Shown one piece after another: positions 15,246 to 23,397 of a stretch of DNA of 32,332 nt. The DNA is taken from contig DAIAZB010000574.1 in assembly GCA_027443745.1 (NCBI GenBank), forward strand, positions 1 to 32,332, read 5' to 3'. The translations under genes were made by a program, and so were the position numbers. The first letter of the stretch is position 1, and every line of letters starts with the position of its first letter. The notes under the pieces were generated by a model. It was not told the origin of the DNA. It saw only the letters and a list, made by a program, of their open reading frames with translations, and made no database searches. Source of the stretch: Thiomonas sp. (GTDB lineage Bacteria; Pseudomonadota; Gammaproteobacteria; Burkholderiales; Burkholderiaceae).

Positions 15246-15546
15246 GACCATATCTCCGGCGTCGGCACGATTAGAGTCCAGTCCCCGAAGTAGGTTTCGC
15301 AAGCCGGGACGTAGACCATGTCTTCGTCATAGCGTGCCTCGAGCACCAGGCCTGCGTCGTCCCAGACGTGCCAGCCGGTTGCGGCACGCACGCCATTGAT
15401 ACGCATGTCGAGGTTTTCATCCTCGTCGTCGCGATGCTTGCGGCCGTGCGTCAGGCAGATGCACAGACCGAGCGAGAGGCTTCGGCGATGCGCTCGATGT
15501 GCGTCACTTGCTGCCCGATGCGTGGATCTGCAGTGGCGTCACTCAT
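15242..15546 (-). pseudogene. Frameshifted small gene upstream of the zinc-ribbon gene
   Basis: A well-supported start (ATG at 15546, AGGAGG at 15556-15561) opens a frame of 31 codons (MSDATADPRIGQQVTHIER...) that stops at TGA near 15451. From about 15470 a second frame continues without a break (CLTHGRKHRDDEDENLDM, GWHVWDDAGLVLEARYD, YVPACETYFGDWTLIVP) and stops exactly in the ATGA overlap with the next gene at 15242. Both the good start and the coupled end suggest one gene of about 100 residues broken by a one- or two-base indel near 15470. The family is unknown. A real short peptide plus a separate unlabelled ORF is the alternative. Confidence 0.45.
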
Positions 15547-16027
15547 GGACAGAGTCCTCCTCAGTCGTCGCGGGCGGCTGGTCGCCCTGCTCATCGAACA
15601 CGGTCGAGCTGTCGAAGATGCGGATGCGATCGCGTTCGATGCACGCGGCCCATCCGCCGATATAGCCGCGTACAGGCCGCATCGCCCAGAAGGCGCCTTG
15701 AATCTTGATGCGGTCCAGGCCGGTTGCCGCAGGCTCCTGCAGAATGCTCTGGAGCACCTCGCAGATCCCGACGTACTTGCCGATCTTGGCGTCGATGCCG
15801 AGGCTGCTGGTGGAAATCAGATCTTCGTCCTCATCGCCGTCGGCTATGTCCATGGCGACGTCGAGATCGCTGATGGGATCGCTGGAGCTGATGTAGATCG
15901 TTCCCGGACTAGATTCGTCCTGGTCCCGCAGGTCGTAGCTCATGATGCGCAAGATTGCCCGGTGGGCCGGCGTGACGGCATCCTTCGGGATGTCGGTCAT
16001 CACTGTGTTTGTCTGGAAGATGTCCAA
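15539..16027 (-). CDS. Hypothetical acidic protein, first gene of the minus-strand trio
   Basis: The best-supported start is a TTG at 16027, since GGAG at 16035-16038 sits seven bases before it, giving 162 residues; an ATG at 16000 lacks a ribosome site. The protein has a helical N-terminus (AHRAILRIMSYDLR), a very acidic middle (DIADGDEDEDLI), and a C-terminal segment (IKIQGAFWAMRPVRGYIGG, ACIERDRIRIFD) that looks like a small beta-rich domain. No family is recognised. It overlaps the next gene by eight bases (ATGAGTGA), so the three small genes were one operon. Unlike its two neighbours it is intact. Confidence 0.6.
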   Translation of the reverse strand: MDIFQTNTVMTDIPKDAVTPAHRAILRIMSYDLRDQDESSPGTIYISSSDPISDLDVAMDIADGDEDEDLISTSSLGIDAKIGKYVGICEVLQSILQEPAATGLDRIKIQGAFWAMRPVRGYIGGWAACIERDRIRIFDSSTVFDEQGDQPPATTEEDSVHE

Positions 16028-16114
16028 TGTACTGCTCCTGGCTATCGCCTTGTGGCGGTTCCCTGAAGTTGTCGCGGATCGCCATGGGAATATCCGGATG
16101 CCATCCACAAGAAG

Positions 16115-16140
16115 AAGGGCCAGGCAGATGCCTGGCCCTT
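16115..16140 (-). terminator. Terminator of nrdJab (minus strand)
   Basis: AAGGGCCAGGCA at 16115-16126 and TGCCTGGCCCTT at 16129-16140 are perfect inverted copies. On the minus strand the stem is followed by CTTCTTG, just after the NrdJb stop at 16150. The interval 16039-16114 must hold the promoter of the next minus-strand unit, but none is clear. Confidence 0.75.
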
Positions 16141-16149
16141 CTCGTCATT

Positions 16150-16959
16150 TCAGCCGCACTTGGAGTTCCCGCAGTTGAGGCAGGTTGCGCATCCATCCAT
16201 GAGCACAACGGCCTTGGTTGAGCATTTCGCGCAGAACGTTGCGCTCGATGGGAACGCCGGTGCGCCCTGTTCTGCATCGGCGTTAGCATGCCCCGCGTCC
16301 TTGCCACCGATCGTTGCGGCCGATTTTTCGTAGGCGGATCGCTTCTCCTTGATCAATGCGCGTTGAGCATCGCTGACTTCGGGATCGCTGATCATGCCGA
16401 TCATCTTCATGTGCTTTTCGATGATCACGCCCAGCTCGGCGACGATTGAGGGCATGTACACGCCGCCCGGTTTGAAGTAACCGCCGCGCGGATCGAACAC
16501 CGCTTTCAGCTCGGCAACCAGGAATGTGACATCGCCGCCCTTGCGGAAGACGGCCGACATGATGCGCGTCAACGCCACGATCCACTGGAAGTGCTCCATG
16601 TTCTTCGAGTTGATGAACACCTCGAAGGGCCGGCGCTGTTCGTGTGGCGTGCCTTCGTTGAGCACGATGTCGTTGACCGTCACGTAGAGCGCGTGCTCGA
16701 ACAGTGGGGACTTCATCTTGTAGGTCGAGCCCACGAGTATCTCGGGGCGCTCCACTTTCTCGTCCATCTGCGTGACCTTGACCACGGCCGGAGCCTTGGT
16801 TTCTGGCGCAGCGCCTTTCCCGGACCGCATGTCATCCTGTCGGACGACGCTGTAGCCCTTGATCTTCTTGCTGATCTTCACCGTTGCAGTCATGCCGGTT
16901 CCTTGGGTGCCAGGCGTTTGCGCGCCCGGCAGGTAAGTGACGGTTTCAGAAGCGCCCAT
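16150..16959 (-). CDS. nrdJb: Class II ribonucleotide reductase, C-terminal subunit NrdJb
   Basis: This 269-residue protein corresponds to the C-terminal part of class II (adenosylcobalamin-dependent) ribonucleotide reductase, which in Pseudomonas aeruginosa is likewise a separate polypeptide. It contains the TSCPD-type region (MKSPLFEHALYVTVND, FEVFINSKNMEHFQW) and ends in a Cys-rich ribbon FCAKCSTKAVVLMDGCATC then NCGNSKCG, which serves in regenerating the active-site disulfide. AAGGAGG at 16966-16972 supports the ATG at 16959, which overlaps the end of nrdJa by 14 bases; an internal ATG at 16893 is less likely. It is translated together with NrdJa, and the terminator at 16115 closes the operon. 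Confidence 0.88.
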   Translation of the reverse strand: MGASETVTYLPGAQTPGTQGTGMTATVKISKKIKGYSVVRQDDMRSGKGAAPETKAPAVVKVTQMDEKVERPEILVGSTYKMKSPLFEHALYVTVNDIVLNEGTPHEQRRPFEVFINSKNMEHFQWIVALTRIMSAVFRKGGDVTFLVAELKAVFDPRGGYFKPGGVYMPSIVAELGVIIEKHMKMIGMISDPEVSDAQRALIKEKRSAYEKSAATIGGKDAGHANADAEQGAPAFPSSATFCAKCSTKAVVLMDGCATCLNCGNSKCG

Positions 16960-19090
16960 ACAAGCCCTCCTTCAGCGCGTCGTAGAGATTGGCGGCGGTG
17001 TGAACTTCCCCGTCGTATTCGACTTGCTCGTTCCCCTTGACCCGAACCTCGGTTCCGTCTTCGAGGACGAAGGCGTACTCCGTGTTGGCCAGGTCGGCCT
17101 CGCGGACCAACACACCCTGGAATGCTTCGGGGTTGAAGCGGAAGGTCGTGCACCCCTTGAGGCCCTTTGCGGCCGCGTAGAGGTACAGATCCTTGAAGTC
17201 GTCGAAGGGGATGCCCGTGGGGACATTCACCGTCTTGGAGATCGCCGAGTCGACCCAGAACTGCACGGCCGCCTGAACATCGACGTGTTCCGTCGGCTTC
17301 ACGTCATCGGCCGACACGAAGTACGCCGGCAGCTGGTTGGCCGGATCGGTCGCGTCCGGATTTGCATCCGGGTTGACCAGCGCTCGATAGGACAGCAGCT
17401 CGTAGCTGCGGACGTCGACCTTTTCCTTGGTCTTGCGCCCCTCGCGAATGATGTTGCGGGAGTAGCGGTGAGCGAAGCTTGGCTCGACGCCGTTACTGGC
17501 GTTGTTGCCGAAGCTCAGCGCGATCGTGCCGGTCGGGGCGATAGAGCTGTGGTGCGTGAAGCGCGCGCCGATCACGGCCAGTTGATTCACCAGTTCCGGT
17601 TCTTCCAGCGCGATGCGCTGCATGTACCGGCTGTACTTGGCGTGCAGCACGCGCCCGGACACTTTGTCGCCCACTTTGTAGCCATCGACGGCCATCTCTG
17701 GGCGAAGGCGCAACATCTCGCTCGTGACCTTGAACGCCTGCAGAAGAATCGGGGCGGGGCCCTTCTCCTTCGCAAGTTCGAGTGCCGCCTTCCAGCCGGT
17801 GATCGCCATGTCTTTGGCAACCCGCGCGGCGAACTCGACCGATTCCGGCGATCCATATGGCATCCGCAGCATCGTTAGTGCCGAGCCCAGGCCGAGGAAT
17901 CCCATACCGTGGCGCCGCTTGCTCTCGATTTCTTCGCGCTGCTGGGGAAGCGGCAGCCCGTTGATCTCCACGACGTTGTCAAGCATCCTGGTGAAGACGG
18001 TGACAACCTCACGGAACCTCGCCCAGTCGAATGTCGCGATTGGCGTGAACGGGGCACGGACAAACTTCGTCAGGTTGATCGATCCAAGCAGGCATGACCC
18101 ATACGGCGGAAGTGCTTGCTCACCGCAAGGATTCGTAGCCCGGATCGACTCGCAGAACCAGTTGTTGTTCATCTCGTTGACGCGGTCGATCAGGATGAAG
18201 CCAGGCTCTGCGTAGTCGTACGTTGATGCCATAATCATGTTCCATAACTGCCGCGCCTTGATGGTGCGGTAGATGCGGCATGCAACCAGCCCGTCCTCAC
18301 GGATGGTGTAGCCATTTTCCTTGACGGGCCATTCACGCCACAGCACCTGCGCAGGATCGCTGATGTCGAACTGTCCATGCTCCGATTTCATCAGCGGGAA
18401 CGCCAGCGGCCATTCGCCATCGGCCTTCACCGCTTCGATGAAGCCGTCGGTAATCAGTAGTGAAAGATTGAACTGACGCAGCCGGCCTGGCTCGCGTTTG
18501 GCGCGAACGAAGTCCTGGGCATCGGGATGCCCGACATCGAACGTGGCCATCTGCGCGCCGCGGCGTCCGCCGGCGCTCGACACGGTCTGGCAGACCTTGT
18601 CGAAGATGTCCATGAACGACAGTGGCCCCGAGGTGCTGGCGCCGGCGCCAGCGACGAATGCGCCCTTGGGGCGCAGCGTGCTGAACTCGTAGCCGATCCC
18701 TGCGCCGCTCTTCAGCGTCATCCCGGCCTCATGTGCCCTGGACAGGATCTCGTCCATTGAATCGCGGACGGTGCCCGAGACGGTGCAGTTGATCGTGGAT
18801 GTCTTTGGCTTGTACGCCTCCGCGCCGGCGTTGGACATGATGCGTCCTGCTGGGATGGCTCCGTTCTCGAGCGCCCAGAGGAAGCTCTTGAACGCCGTCT
18901 CGCGGCGGTCCTTTGGCTCGACATCGGCGATAGCGCGCGCCACGCGTACGAAGCTGTCGCGCACGGTGGCGTCGACGGCAGTGCCGTCCATGGTCTTCAG
19001 CCGGTACTTCTTGTCCCAGATGTCCTGGGAGGCCGGCTGCAGGCCAAGGACTGTGTTTACTGTCGGCATTTCTTGGGTTGCGACTTGCAT
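16946..19090 (-). CDS. nrdJa: Class II B12-dependent ribonucleotide reductase, catalytic subunit NrdJa
   Basis: This 714-residue protein reduces ribonucleotides to deoxyribonucleotides using adenosylcobalamin, without needing oxygen. The first redox cysteine is in STINCTVSG (C102). The radical-site motif NPCGE lies at 321-325, followed by GSCLLGSINL. TFDVGHPDAQDFV and the C-terminal CTTFRFNPEA complete the family pattern. The ATG at 19090 with GGGAG at 19096-19100 is preferred; a frame to 19240 runs on without support. The gene is fused by overlap to nrdJb. Chromosomal copies are common in proteobacteria, but location within a conjugative-type accessory region suggests an element-borne dNTP supply, as in large phages. 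No B12 riboswitch was recognised upstream. Confidence 0.93.
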   Translation of the reverse strand: MQVATQEMPTVNTVLGLQPASQDIWDKKYRLKTMDGTAVDATVRDSFVRVARAIADVEPKDRRETAFKSFLWALENGAIPAGRIMSNAGAEAYKPKTSTINCTVSGTVRDSMDEILSRAHEAGMTLKSGAGIGYEFSTLRPKGAFVAGAGASTSGPLSFMDIFDKVCQTVSSAGGRRGAQMATFDVGHPDAQDFVRAKREPGRLRQFNLSLLITDGFIEAVKADGEWPLAFPLMKSEHGQFDISDPAQVLWREWPVKENGYTIREDGLVACRIYRTIKARQLWNMIMASTYDYAEPGFILIDRVNEMNNNWFCESIRATNPCGEQALPPYGSCLLGSINLTKFVRAPFTPIATFDWARFREVVTVFTRMLDNVVEINGLPLPQQREEIESKRRHGMGFLGLGSALTMLRMPYGSPESVEFAARVAKDMAITGWKAALELAKEKGPAPILLQAFKVTSEMLRLRPEMAVDGYKVGDKVSGRVLHAKYSRYMQRIALEEPELVNQLAVIGARFTHHSSIAPTGTIALSFGNNASNGVEPSFAHRYSRNIIREGRKTKEKVDVRSYELLSYRALVNPDANPDATDPANQLPAYFVSADDVKPTEHVDVQAAVQFWVDSAISKTVNVPTGIPFDDFKDLYLYAAAKGLKGCTTFRFNPEAFQGVLVREADLANTEYAFVLEDGTEVRVKGNEQVEYDGEVHTAANLYDALKEGLYGRF

Positions 19091-19252
19091 GGGTGCTCCC
19101 GTGGTTCGTGAATGATGACGCGACGGCCCAGCGGCCGTAGCGCCTGAAGCTGGGTATGGCTTGTGGTTCGTCTGTGTTGTCGGGGCGGAACACAGGAAGA
19201 TTCCGTTCCGGACCCCTCTTACAAGGTCCAGCGACGACAACCAGGGGGAACA

Positions 19253-19267
19253 CAGTCCGTCGGACTG
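19253..19267. promoter_or_regulatory. Palindrome in the divergent nrdJ / glycine-zipper intergenic region
   Basis: CAGTCCG, T, CGGACTG is a perfect 15-base palindrome between the divergent starts at 19090 and 19309, followed by TTTT on the plus strand. It could be an operator for either gene or a short hairpin. No NrdR box was seen nearby. Confidence 0.4.
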
Positions 19268-19308
19268 TTTTGAAGGGCCTGAAAGCCTGAATCCAACTGG
19301 AGAACCCC

Positions 19309-19917
19309 ATGAAGCTGAAGAACCTCGGCAAAGGCATTTTGACTACGGTGGTGCTGATGATGATGTTGGCGCCGATCGTCGTTTTAACCGTGGCGCATGC
19401 TTACGGGACTGCGGTCCCCGGCACTGTCGTTGCCACACAGACGGTGGCTGTGCAGCAGCAGTCCAGCTACAACAACGGCTGGAACGGCAACAACAACCTG
19501 CCCCCGCAGTGCCAGTACGGTTACGGTGGTGGCTACGGCAACAACTACGAGGGTCAGGCCGCCGGCGGCGCGCTCGGCGCTGCGATCGGCTACGCCGCGG
19601 GACGTCATAGTGCCAACGGTGGTGCGATTGCGGCGGTCGGTGGCGTGGTGGGCGCCTTGATTGGAAACCACATCGAGCAAAGCTCGAACATGCGCCAGGC
19701 CCGTGCCTGCCAGCAGATCCAGCAGGAGCAGAACGCTCCGCGCCTGGGTCAGCGCGTTCTGGTTCGCCTCACTCAGGGGTACCAGAAAGGCCAAGTGGTC
19801 TCCGTTACCGTTTCCAGTGGTCGTCAATACGGCCCTGGCGAGCGCGTCTGGGTGGTGGGTTACAACCACCTGATGCCGGCCTATAACACCGCCGGCAACA
19901 GCGGCGGCGGTGGTTAA
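19309..19917 (+). CDS. Glycine-zipper envelope protein with signal peptide
   Basis: This 202-residue exported protein has a signal peptide over residues 1-31 (basic start, hydrophobic core VVLMMMLAPIVVLTV, then AHA). A Gln/Asn/Gly-rich linker is followed by a glycine-zipper double hairpin (GGALGAAIGYAAGRHS, GGVVGALIGNHIEQ), as in Rickettsia 17-kDa antigen/SlyB-like proteins. The C-terminal beta-rich domain (LGQRVLVRLTQGYQKG, GERVWVVGYNH) and a Gly tail complete it. Family members sit in the outer membrane or periplasm and affect envelope integrity. No lipobox Cys is present, so it is not a lipoprotein. GGAG precedes the ATG. A strong terminator follows. Confidence 0.82.
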   Translation: MKLKNLGKGILTTVVLMMMLAPIVVLTVAHAYGTAVPGTVVATQTVAVQQQSSYNNGWNGNNNLPPQCQYGYGGGYGNNYEGQAAGGALGAAIGYAAGRHSANGGAIAAVGGVVGALIGNHIEQSSNMRQARACQQIQQEQNAPRLGQRVLVRLTQGYQKGQVVSVTVSSGRQYGPGERVWVVGYNHLMPAYNTAGNSGGGG

Positions 19918-19944
19918 AGTGCCTGCTGGAACCGAGGTCTACAG

Positions 19945-19978
19945 GCGGAGGCATGGATTTCCATGCCTCCGCTTTCTT
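19945..19978 (+). terminator. Terminator of the glycine-zipper gene
   Basis: GCGGAGGCATGG at 19945-19956 pairs perfectly with CCATGCCTCCGC at 19961-19972 around ATTT and is followed by TTTCTT. Confidence 0.88.
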
Positions 19979-20014
19979 GTGGCGCTAACCCACCCCAGGC
20001 CTGATTCCACACCG

Positions 20015-20047
20015 AACGCCGGCAACCAAACGGTTGCTGGCGTTTTT
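20015..20047 (+). terminator. Second terminator, GCCGGCAACC family
   Basis: AACGCCGGCAACC at 20015-20027 pairs with GGTTGCTGGCGTT at 20032-20044, with one wobble, followed by Ts. Its core sequence recurs in terminators at 20613 and 23398. Confidence 0.75.
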
Positions 20048-20118
20048 ACGTTGTGTTGCCAACGCAACTCCGGGGAATCCGTAAAGCGTGCCATTCCGGC
20101 CCGCACTGGAGAGCCCCC

Positions 20119-20262
20119 ATGCTGTTCAATGATCCTGTCATCAGCGCCAACCTTGCTCTTGCTCTTGGACGGGAAGCCGTCGAGTCCCTCGGCGCGCGGA
20201 TCGATGCAGACGATGCGCTCGCAGACTCGCAGGAGCAATTGTCATTCGAGAATGAAGCGTGA
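20119..20262 (+). CDS. Small acidic protein, 47 residues
   Basis: The ATG at 20119 is preceded by GGAG at 20108-20111. The product is mostly helical and acidic (ANLALALGREAVESLG, DADDALADSQEQLSF). It ends in TGATG overlap with the next gene at 20260-20264, so both are translated together. Its size and coupling are compatible with an antitoxin-like or adaptor partner of the downstream protein, but nothing in the sequence proves that. Confidence 0.5.
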   Translation: MLFNDPVISANLALALGREAVESLGARIDADDALADSQEQLSFENEA

Positions 20263-20600
20263 TGGATGTGTCCATCATGAAGTGTGCAATCGATGAGTCC
20301 ACCCGAAGAGAACTTGGGATCGAAATTCTCTACGCCGCTGAAGCTGATCGCGCCATTGGCTGTCGGCGCGGCGAGTTCAGTGATGACTACGATTTCGCTC
20401 TGTCAGGCGCGTCAGGCGCGTGGGAGCCATACAAAACTTCGCAGGACTGCGGCTCCTTCGGCGTTTGGGTGAACAAGGCTGATCGGCTTGTGTTTTCCTA
20501 CGCGGAGGGCGATCGCTCGCTCGTCCGCTGTCCAGACCAGGCCGCGTTCGATGCCTGGATGCGCCATGAGGAGGAGTTTTACCGTCTCATGGCAGCGTAA
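20262..20600 (+). CDS. Small hypothetical protein, 112 residues
   Basis: It starts at the ATG at 20262, overlapping the previous stop (TGATG); a GTG at 20259 and an ATG at 20277 are alternatives. The protein has a compact acidic-aromatic composition (RRGEFSDDYDFAL, GVWVNKADRLVFSYAEGD, QAAFDAWMRHEEEFYRLM). It resembles small alpha/beta accessory proteins of mobile elements but matches no family I know. It is closed by the terminator at 20613 and, with the 47-residue gene, forms a two-gene cassette bracketed by two terminators of related sequence. Confidence 0.55.
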   Translation: MDVSIMKCAIDESTRRELGIEILYAAEADRAIGCRRGEFSDDYDFALSGASGAWEPYKTSQDCGSFGVWVNKADRLVFSYAEGDRSLVRCPDQAAFDAWMRHEEEFYRLMAA

Positions 20601-20612
20601 CTACCGTCACAC

Positions 20613-20645
20613 AACGCCGACAACCTTTGGTTGCCGGCGTTTCCC
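20613..20645. terminator. Terminator, GCCGGCAACC family, between convergent genes
   Basis: AACGCCGACAACC at 20613-20625 pairs with GGTTGCCGGCGTT at 20629-20641 around TTT. It separates the plus-strand pair from the minus-strand gene ending at 20656. Confidence 0.75.
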
Positions 20646-20655
20646 TTGCTGATGA

Positions 20656-21300
20656 TCAGCGGCGCAAGGTATCCAGAGCATGCTCGATGCGACGGGCCAC
20701 TTGCTTGGCCATGTACCGATGCGTGCCCATGATCACGTAGGCGTCGTCCGCCAGGCGAATCACGCCCGAACGGAGTGCTACGGGCAGCCAGATGAACGCG
20801 ACAGGGGCATGGAGGAAGTTCATCTGATGCTGCAGCTGGGTAACCGCATGCTGCTCCCGCTCCCCCTGAGTCCGTCCGCCCCACCAATGGCGGACCCCCC
20901 AGTCGTGGAAGGCCTTGATCTCGATCGGCACGCGGATCGAGTGGACACCGTGCTCGTTGCCAGGAATCAGGTACTGGACCATCAGGTCGATGTCGCCCCG
21001 ATGGAATCCCATCGGTTGCGCCCCGGCCACGGCCGCTAACGGAGATCCGTTGATGAATCGCTTTTGCAGGGCCCCTGCGCCGCGCTCGGCGTGCCTTTTT
21101 TCAACAGAGACCCCGTAGAGGCGGCTTGCCAACGTACGGTTGGCGAGCAGGGTATACGCGACCAGGGCCAGAGCCGGGATCAGGAGCAAGGGCAGATCGA
21201 GCTTCACGCCGAGCCAGCCGATAGTAAGGCCCGAAACGATGCCCAGAAAGAAGTGGCGACGACGGCGCGCAAGCTGCTTGGTAACAGGGTTCATGGACAT
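20656..21300 (-). CDS. Membrane protein with PD-(D/E)XK nuclease-like domain
   Basis: This 214-residue protein has a basic N-terminus (KQLARRRRHFF), two hydrophobic helices (about residues 17-33 and 36-53), and a soluble domain with GDIDLMV (D103, D105) and then PIEIKAF (E127-x-K129). The D...ExK spacing matches PD-(D/E)XK nuclease folds such as the NERD domain, and glutamine-rich helix TQLQHQMNFL follows the core as in many of these enzymes. The domain probably faces the cytoplasm. The start at 21300 is used; a second ATG lies two codons later. A TGTATAAC box lies 30 bases upstream. The gene is divergent from the DNA methyltransferase gene, which raises the possibility of a protective pair. 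Enzyme activity is inferred only from the motif. Confidence 0.62.
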   Translation of the reverse strand: MSMNPVTKQLARRRRHFFLGIVSGLTIGWLGVKLDLPLLLIPALALVAYTLLANRTLASRLYGVSVEKRHAERGAGALQKRFINGSPLAAVAGAQPMGFHRGDIDLMVQYLIPGNEHGVHSIRVPIEIKAFHDWGVRHWWGGRTQGEREQHAVTQLQHQMNFLHAPVAFIWLPVALRSGVIRLADDAYVIMGTHRYMAKQVARRIEHALDTLRR

Positions 21301-21329
21301 GATTCGCGCTGCTCGACTGCAATACCTGC

Positions 21330-21345
21330 GTTATACACGAAATGC
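21330..21345 (-). promoter_or_regulatory. TGTATAAC promoter box of the membrane nuclease-like gene
   Basis: Read on the minus strand, GCATTTCGTGTATAAC has its -10 TATAAC at 21335-21330, 30 bases upstream of the start codon. It is the minus-strand member of the recurring promoter motif. Confidence 0.5.
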
Positions 21346-21445
21346 CAAGCTGCGCGCCACCATGACCGTTCGCGCTCCGTTTTTATGTCTCTCGACCGCA
21401 ACAACTCTCCTGAACTGTTCACATCACTGACCAGAAGGGAGACCG

Positions 21446-23377
21446 ATGGACATGCTTCAGTTCTACCCCACCCCCGCGGCACTCGCCGCGCGCTGCTGGG
21501 AGAAGTTCACTTCGCGACACGTCAGGCGCCTGTTGGAGCCTTCGGCGGGTCGCGGCGACCTGGTTCCGCTCGATCTGCGTGAAACACGGCACGGTCGGCG
21601 GGAGACCGAGATCGATTGCGTCGAAATCGACATCTCGCACCACCCCACGCTTCGCGAGTGCGGGTTCCGCGTGATCGGGCTGGACTTCATGGACATGACC
21701 GCCGAGCAGGGCTATGCCTACTCGCATATCGTCATGAATCCCCCGTTCCGATATGGCGTGGATCACGTCCTGCACGCTTGGGAGATCCTCTATGAAGGTG
21801 AGATCGTGGCGATCCTCAACGCCGAAACGATCGAGAACCTCTTCAGCGAGCAACGGAAGCACCTGGCTCGCCTGATCGGCGAGCACGGCGACGTCGAGTT
21901 CGCCGACATGGCGTTCTCCGATGACGCGGATGCGCTGCGCACGACGGACGTTCGCATTGCCATCGTCCACATGACCAAGCAGGGCCCGCCCGTGGGCGAG
22001 GTTGTCGGCGATCTGCTCGGTGATCTGAAACGCCGCGGCGACGCGTTCCGAGGTGATCGACATGCTCTCGATAGTGATGGCGAGGTCCGATGTGACATCG
22101 CGCTCCAGGGTGTTACCCATGGCGAGATCGAGTCGCTCGTTCTGGTGGCGATGGCGGCGACGGAGGCTCGCGTTGACGAAGTGCGAGCAAGGCACCGTGC
22201 CATGCACTACACCGGCATGCTGGGGCTGTCGCCCGAGGCGCTGGTCGCCGCAGGCTTGCGGGGCTCGCTTGAGGAGTGCTCCGAGGAAGCCGCCCAAAAT
22301 CGGGCCGCCCGGGCCGCGCAGCGTGCCGGGGATACCGCATTCCGGAGCAGGTTGGCATCGGACATCGCTGACGCCGCGTCCGAGGTGAACAAGGCGGCAT
22401 GGATGTCGTTGTTCAAACGCCAGGCCGTGACCGGCAAGGTGTCCTCCCAGGTGGCCAAGAGCCTGTCCACGCAGATGGACCAGTTCGCGCAGATGCAGTT
22501 CAACGAGAAGAACATCGATCTGTTCATCGGCGGCCTTCTGGCCAGCGCCGGATCCATCATCGACCAGATGATGCTCGACGTGTTCTTCGGGCTGCTGACC
22601 TACCACACCGGGAATGCCGTGTTCTATCGTGGCTGGAAGTCGAACGACGTCCATCGCATCGGGATGCGCCTCCGCAAGCGGCGCCTCATCCTCCCCCGGA
22701 TGGCGTCCTACGGGCACATCGATCACTCGTGTCTGACCTTCCTCTCGGACATCGACAAGGTCTTCTGCATGCTCGACAGCACCACCTGGGAGCCGGGTTG
22801 CGATGGCTCGCTTGAGTCGTTGGCGCGCGACGCGCATCAGCACCCCAACGGAACACGACTGAAGGGCACGTACTTCGATCTGCGCTACTACGCGGGCGCG
22901 AATACGGGCCACGTCTTCCCGCGGCGCGAGGATCTGGTGGATCGCCTCAATCGCGTGGTGGGCCGGCTGCGCCAATGGCTGCCGCCGGTGGATGATGCGG
23001 TCGGCGATGACTTCTGGAAAGCCTACGACCTGGCCGAGAAGTTCAACGACCCGTGCGTGGCCGCGGCAACGCAGGACATGCCCGTTCACGCTGACCACGC
23101 CTGGCGTTTGCTTCGTCGCGCCGAGGGCAAAAACCCTCACCTCTACGACGGCGACCAGGAAATGCTCGACCGACTGGAGTCGAGGCTGTCCATCGCCATC
23201 ACTGAGCAGGTGCGCGGCGAAGGAATTGACCTTGATCTGGCAATCGATGGCCCGTCAAGTGCTGGTCACGGCCGGTGCAGTGGCCTGCCTGCACTTCCGT
23301 CGCCCTCTGCGGATCTCTTCGGTTTCGACGGATTCGGTGCAACCGGATTCTCGGACGTCATTCAGGACGCAGCGTAG
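21446..23377 (+). CDS. DNA adenine N6-methyltransferase with DUF4942 domain
   Basis: This 643-residue protein has an N-terminal methyltransferase domain with SAM-binding EPSAGRGD (residues 31-38), an acidic loop (VEIDIS near 59-64) and the catalytic NPPF (98-101) typical of N6-adenine enzymes. A long helical middle (about 200-370) is followed by a DUF4942-type region. That region is recognised by MRLRKRRLILP, FLSDIDKVFCMLD, then TYFDLRYYAGANTGHVF and DLVDRLNRVVG. Proteins of this architecture are common on large plasmids and ICEs as solitary methylases, probably protecting the element from host restriction or marking it. GGGAG lies a few bases before the ATG at 21446. The last ~40 residues are low in complexity. 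No restriction subunit is adjacent on the same strand, but a nuclease-like membrane gene is divergent. Confidence 0.85.
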   Translation: MDMLQFYPTPAALAARCWEKFTSRHVRRLLEPSAGRGDLVPLDLRETRHGRRETEIDCVEIDISHHPTLRECGFRVIGLDFMDMTAEQGYAYSHIVMNPPFRYGVDHVLHAWEILYEGEIVAILNAETIENLFSEQRKHLARLIGEHGDVEFADMAFSDDADALRTTDVRIAIVHMTKQGPPVGEVVGDLLGDLKRRGDAFRGDRHALDSDGEVRCDIALQGVTHGEIESLVLVAMAATEARVDEVRARHRAMHYTGMLGLSPEALVAAGLRGSLEECSEEAAQNRAARAAQRAGDTAFRSRLASDIADAASEVNKAAWMSLFKRQAVTGKVSSQVAKSLSTQMDQFAQMQFNEKNIDLFIGGLLASAGSIIDQMMLDVFFGLLTYHTGNAVFYRGWKSNDVHRIGMRLRKRRLILPRMASYGHIDHSCLTFLSDIDKVFCMLDSTTWEPGCDGSLESLARDAHQHPNGTRLKGTYFDLRYYAGANTGHVFPRREDLVDRLNRVVGRLRQWLPPVDDAVGDDFWKAYDLAEKFNDPCVAAATQDMPVHADHAWRLLRRAEGKNPHLYDGDQEMLDRLESRLSIAITEQVRGEGIDLDLAIDGPSSAGHGRCSGLPALPSPSADLFGFDGFGATGFSDVIQDAA

Positions 23378-23397
23378 ATCCCCTGCCCGCCCCAATC

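Noticed and set aside
19091..19308. Cobalamin riboswitch upstream of nrdJa
   Set aside because: No B12-box-like conserved core was found on the minus strand before the nrdJa start.
21419..23140. 573-residue open frame on the minus strand
   Set aside because: It mirrors the methyltransferase gene, which has clear motifs and a ribosome site. The composition of the minus-strand frame is that of a shadow.
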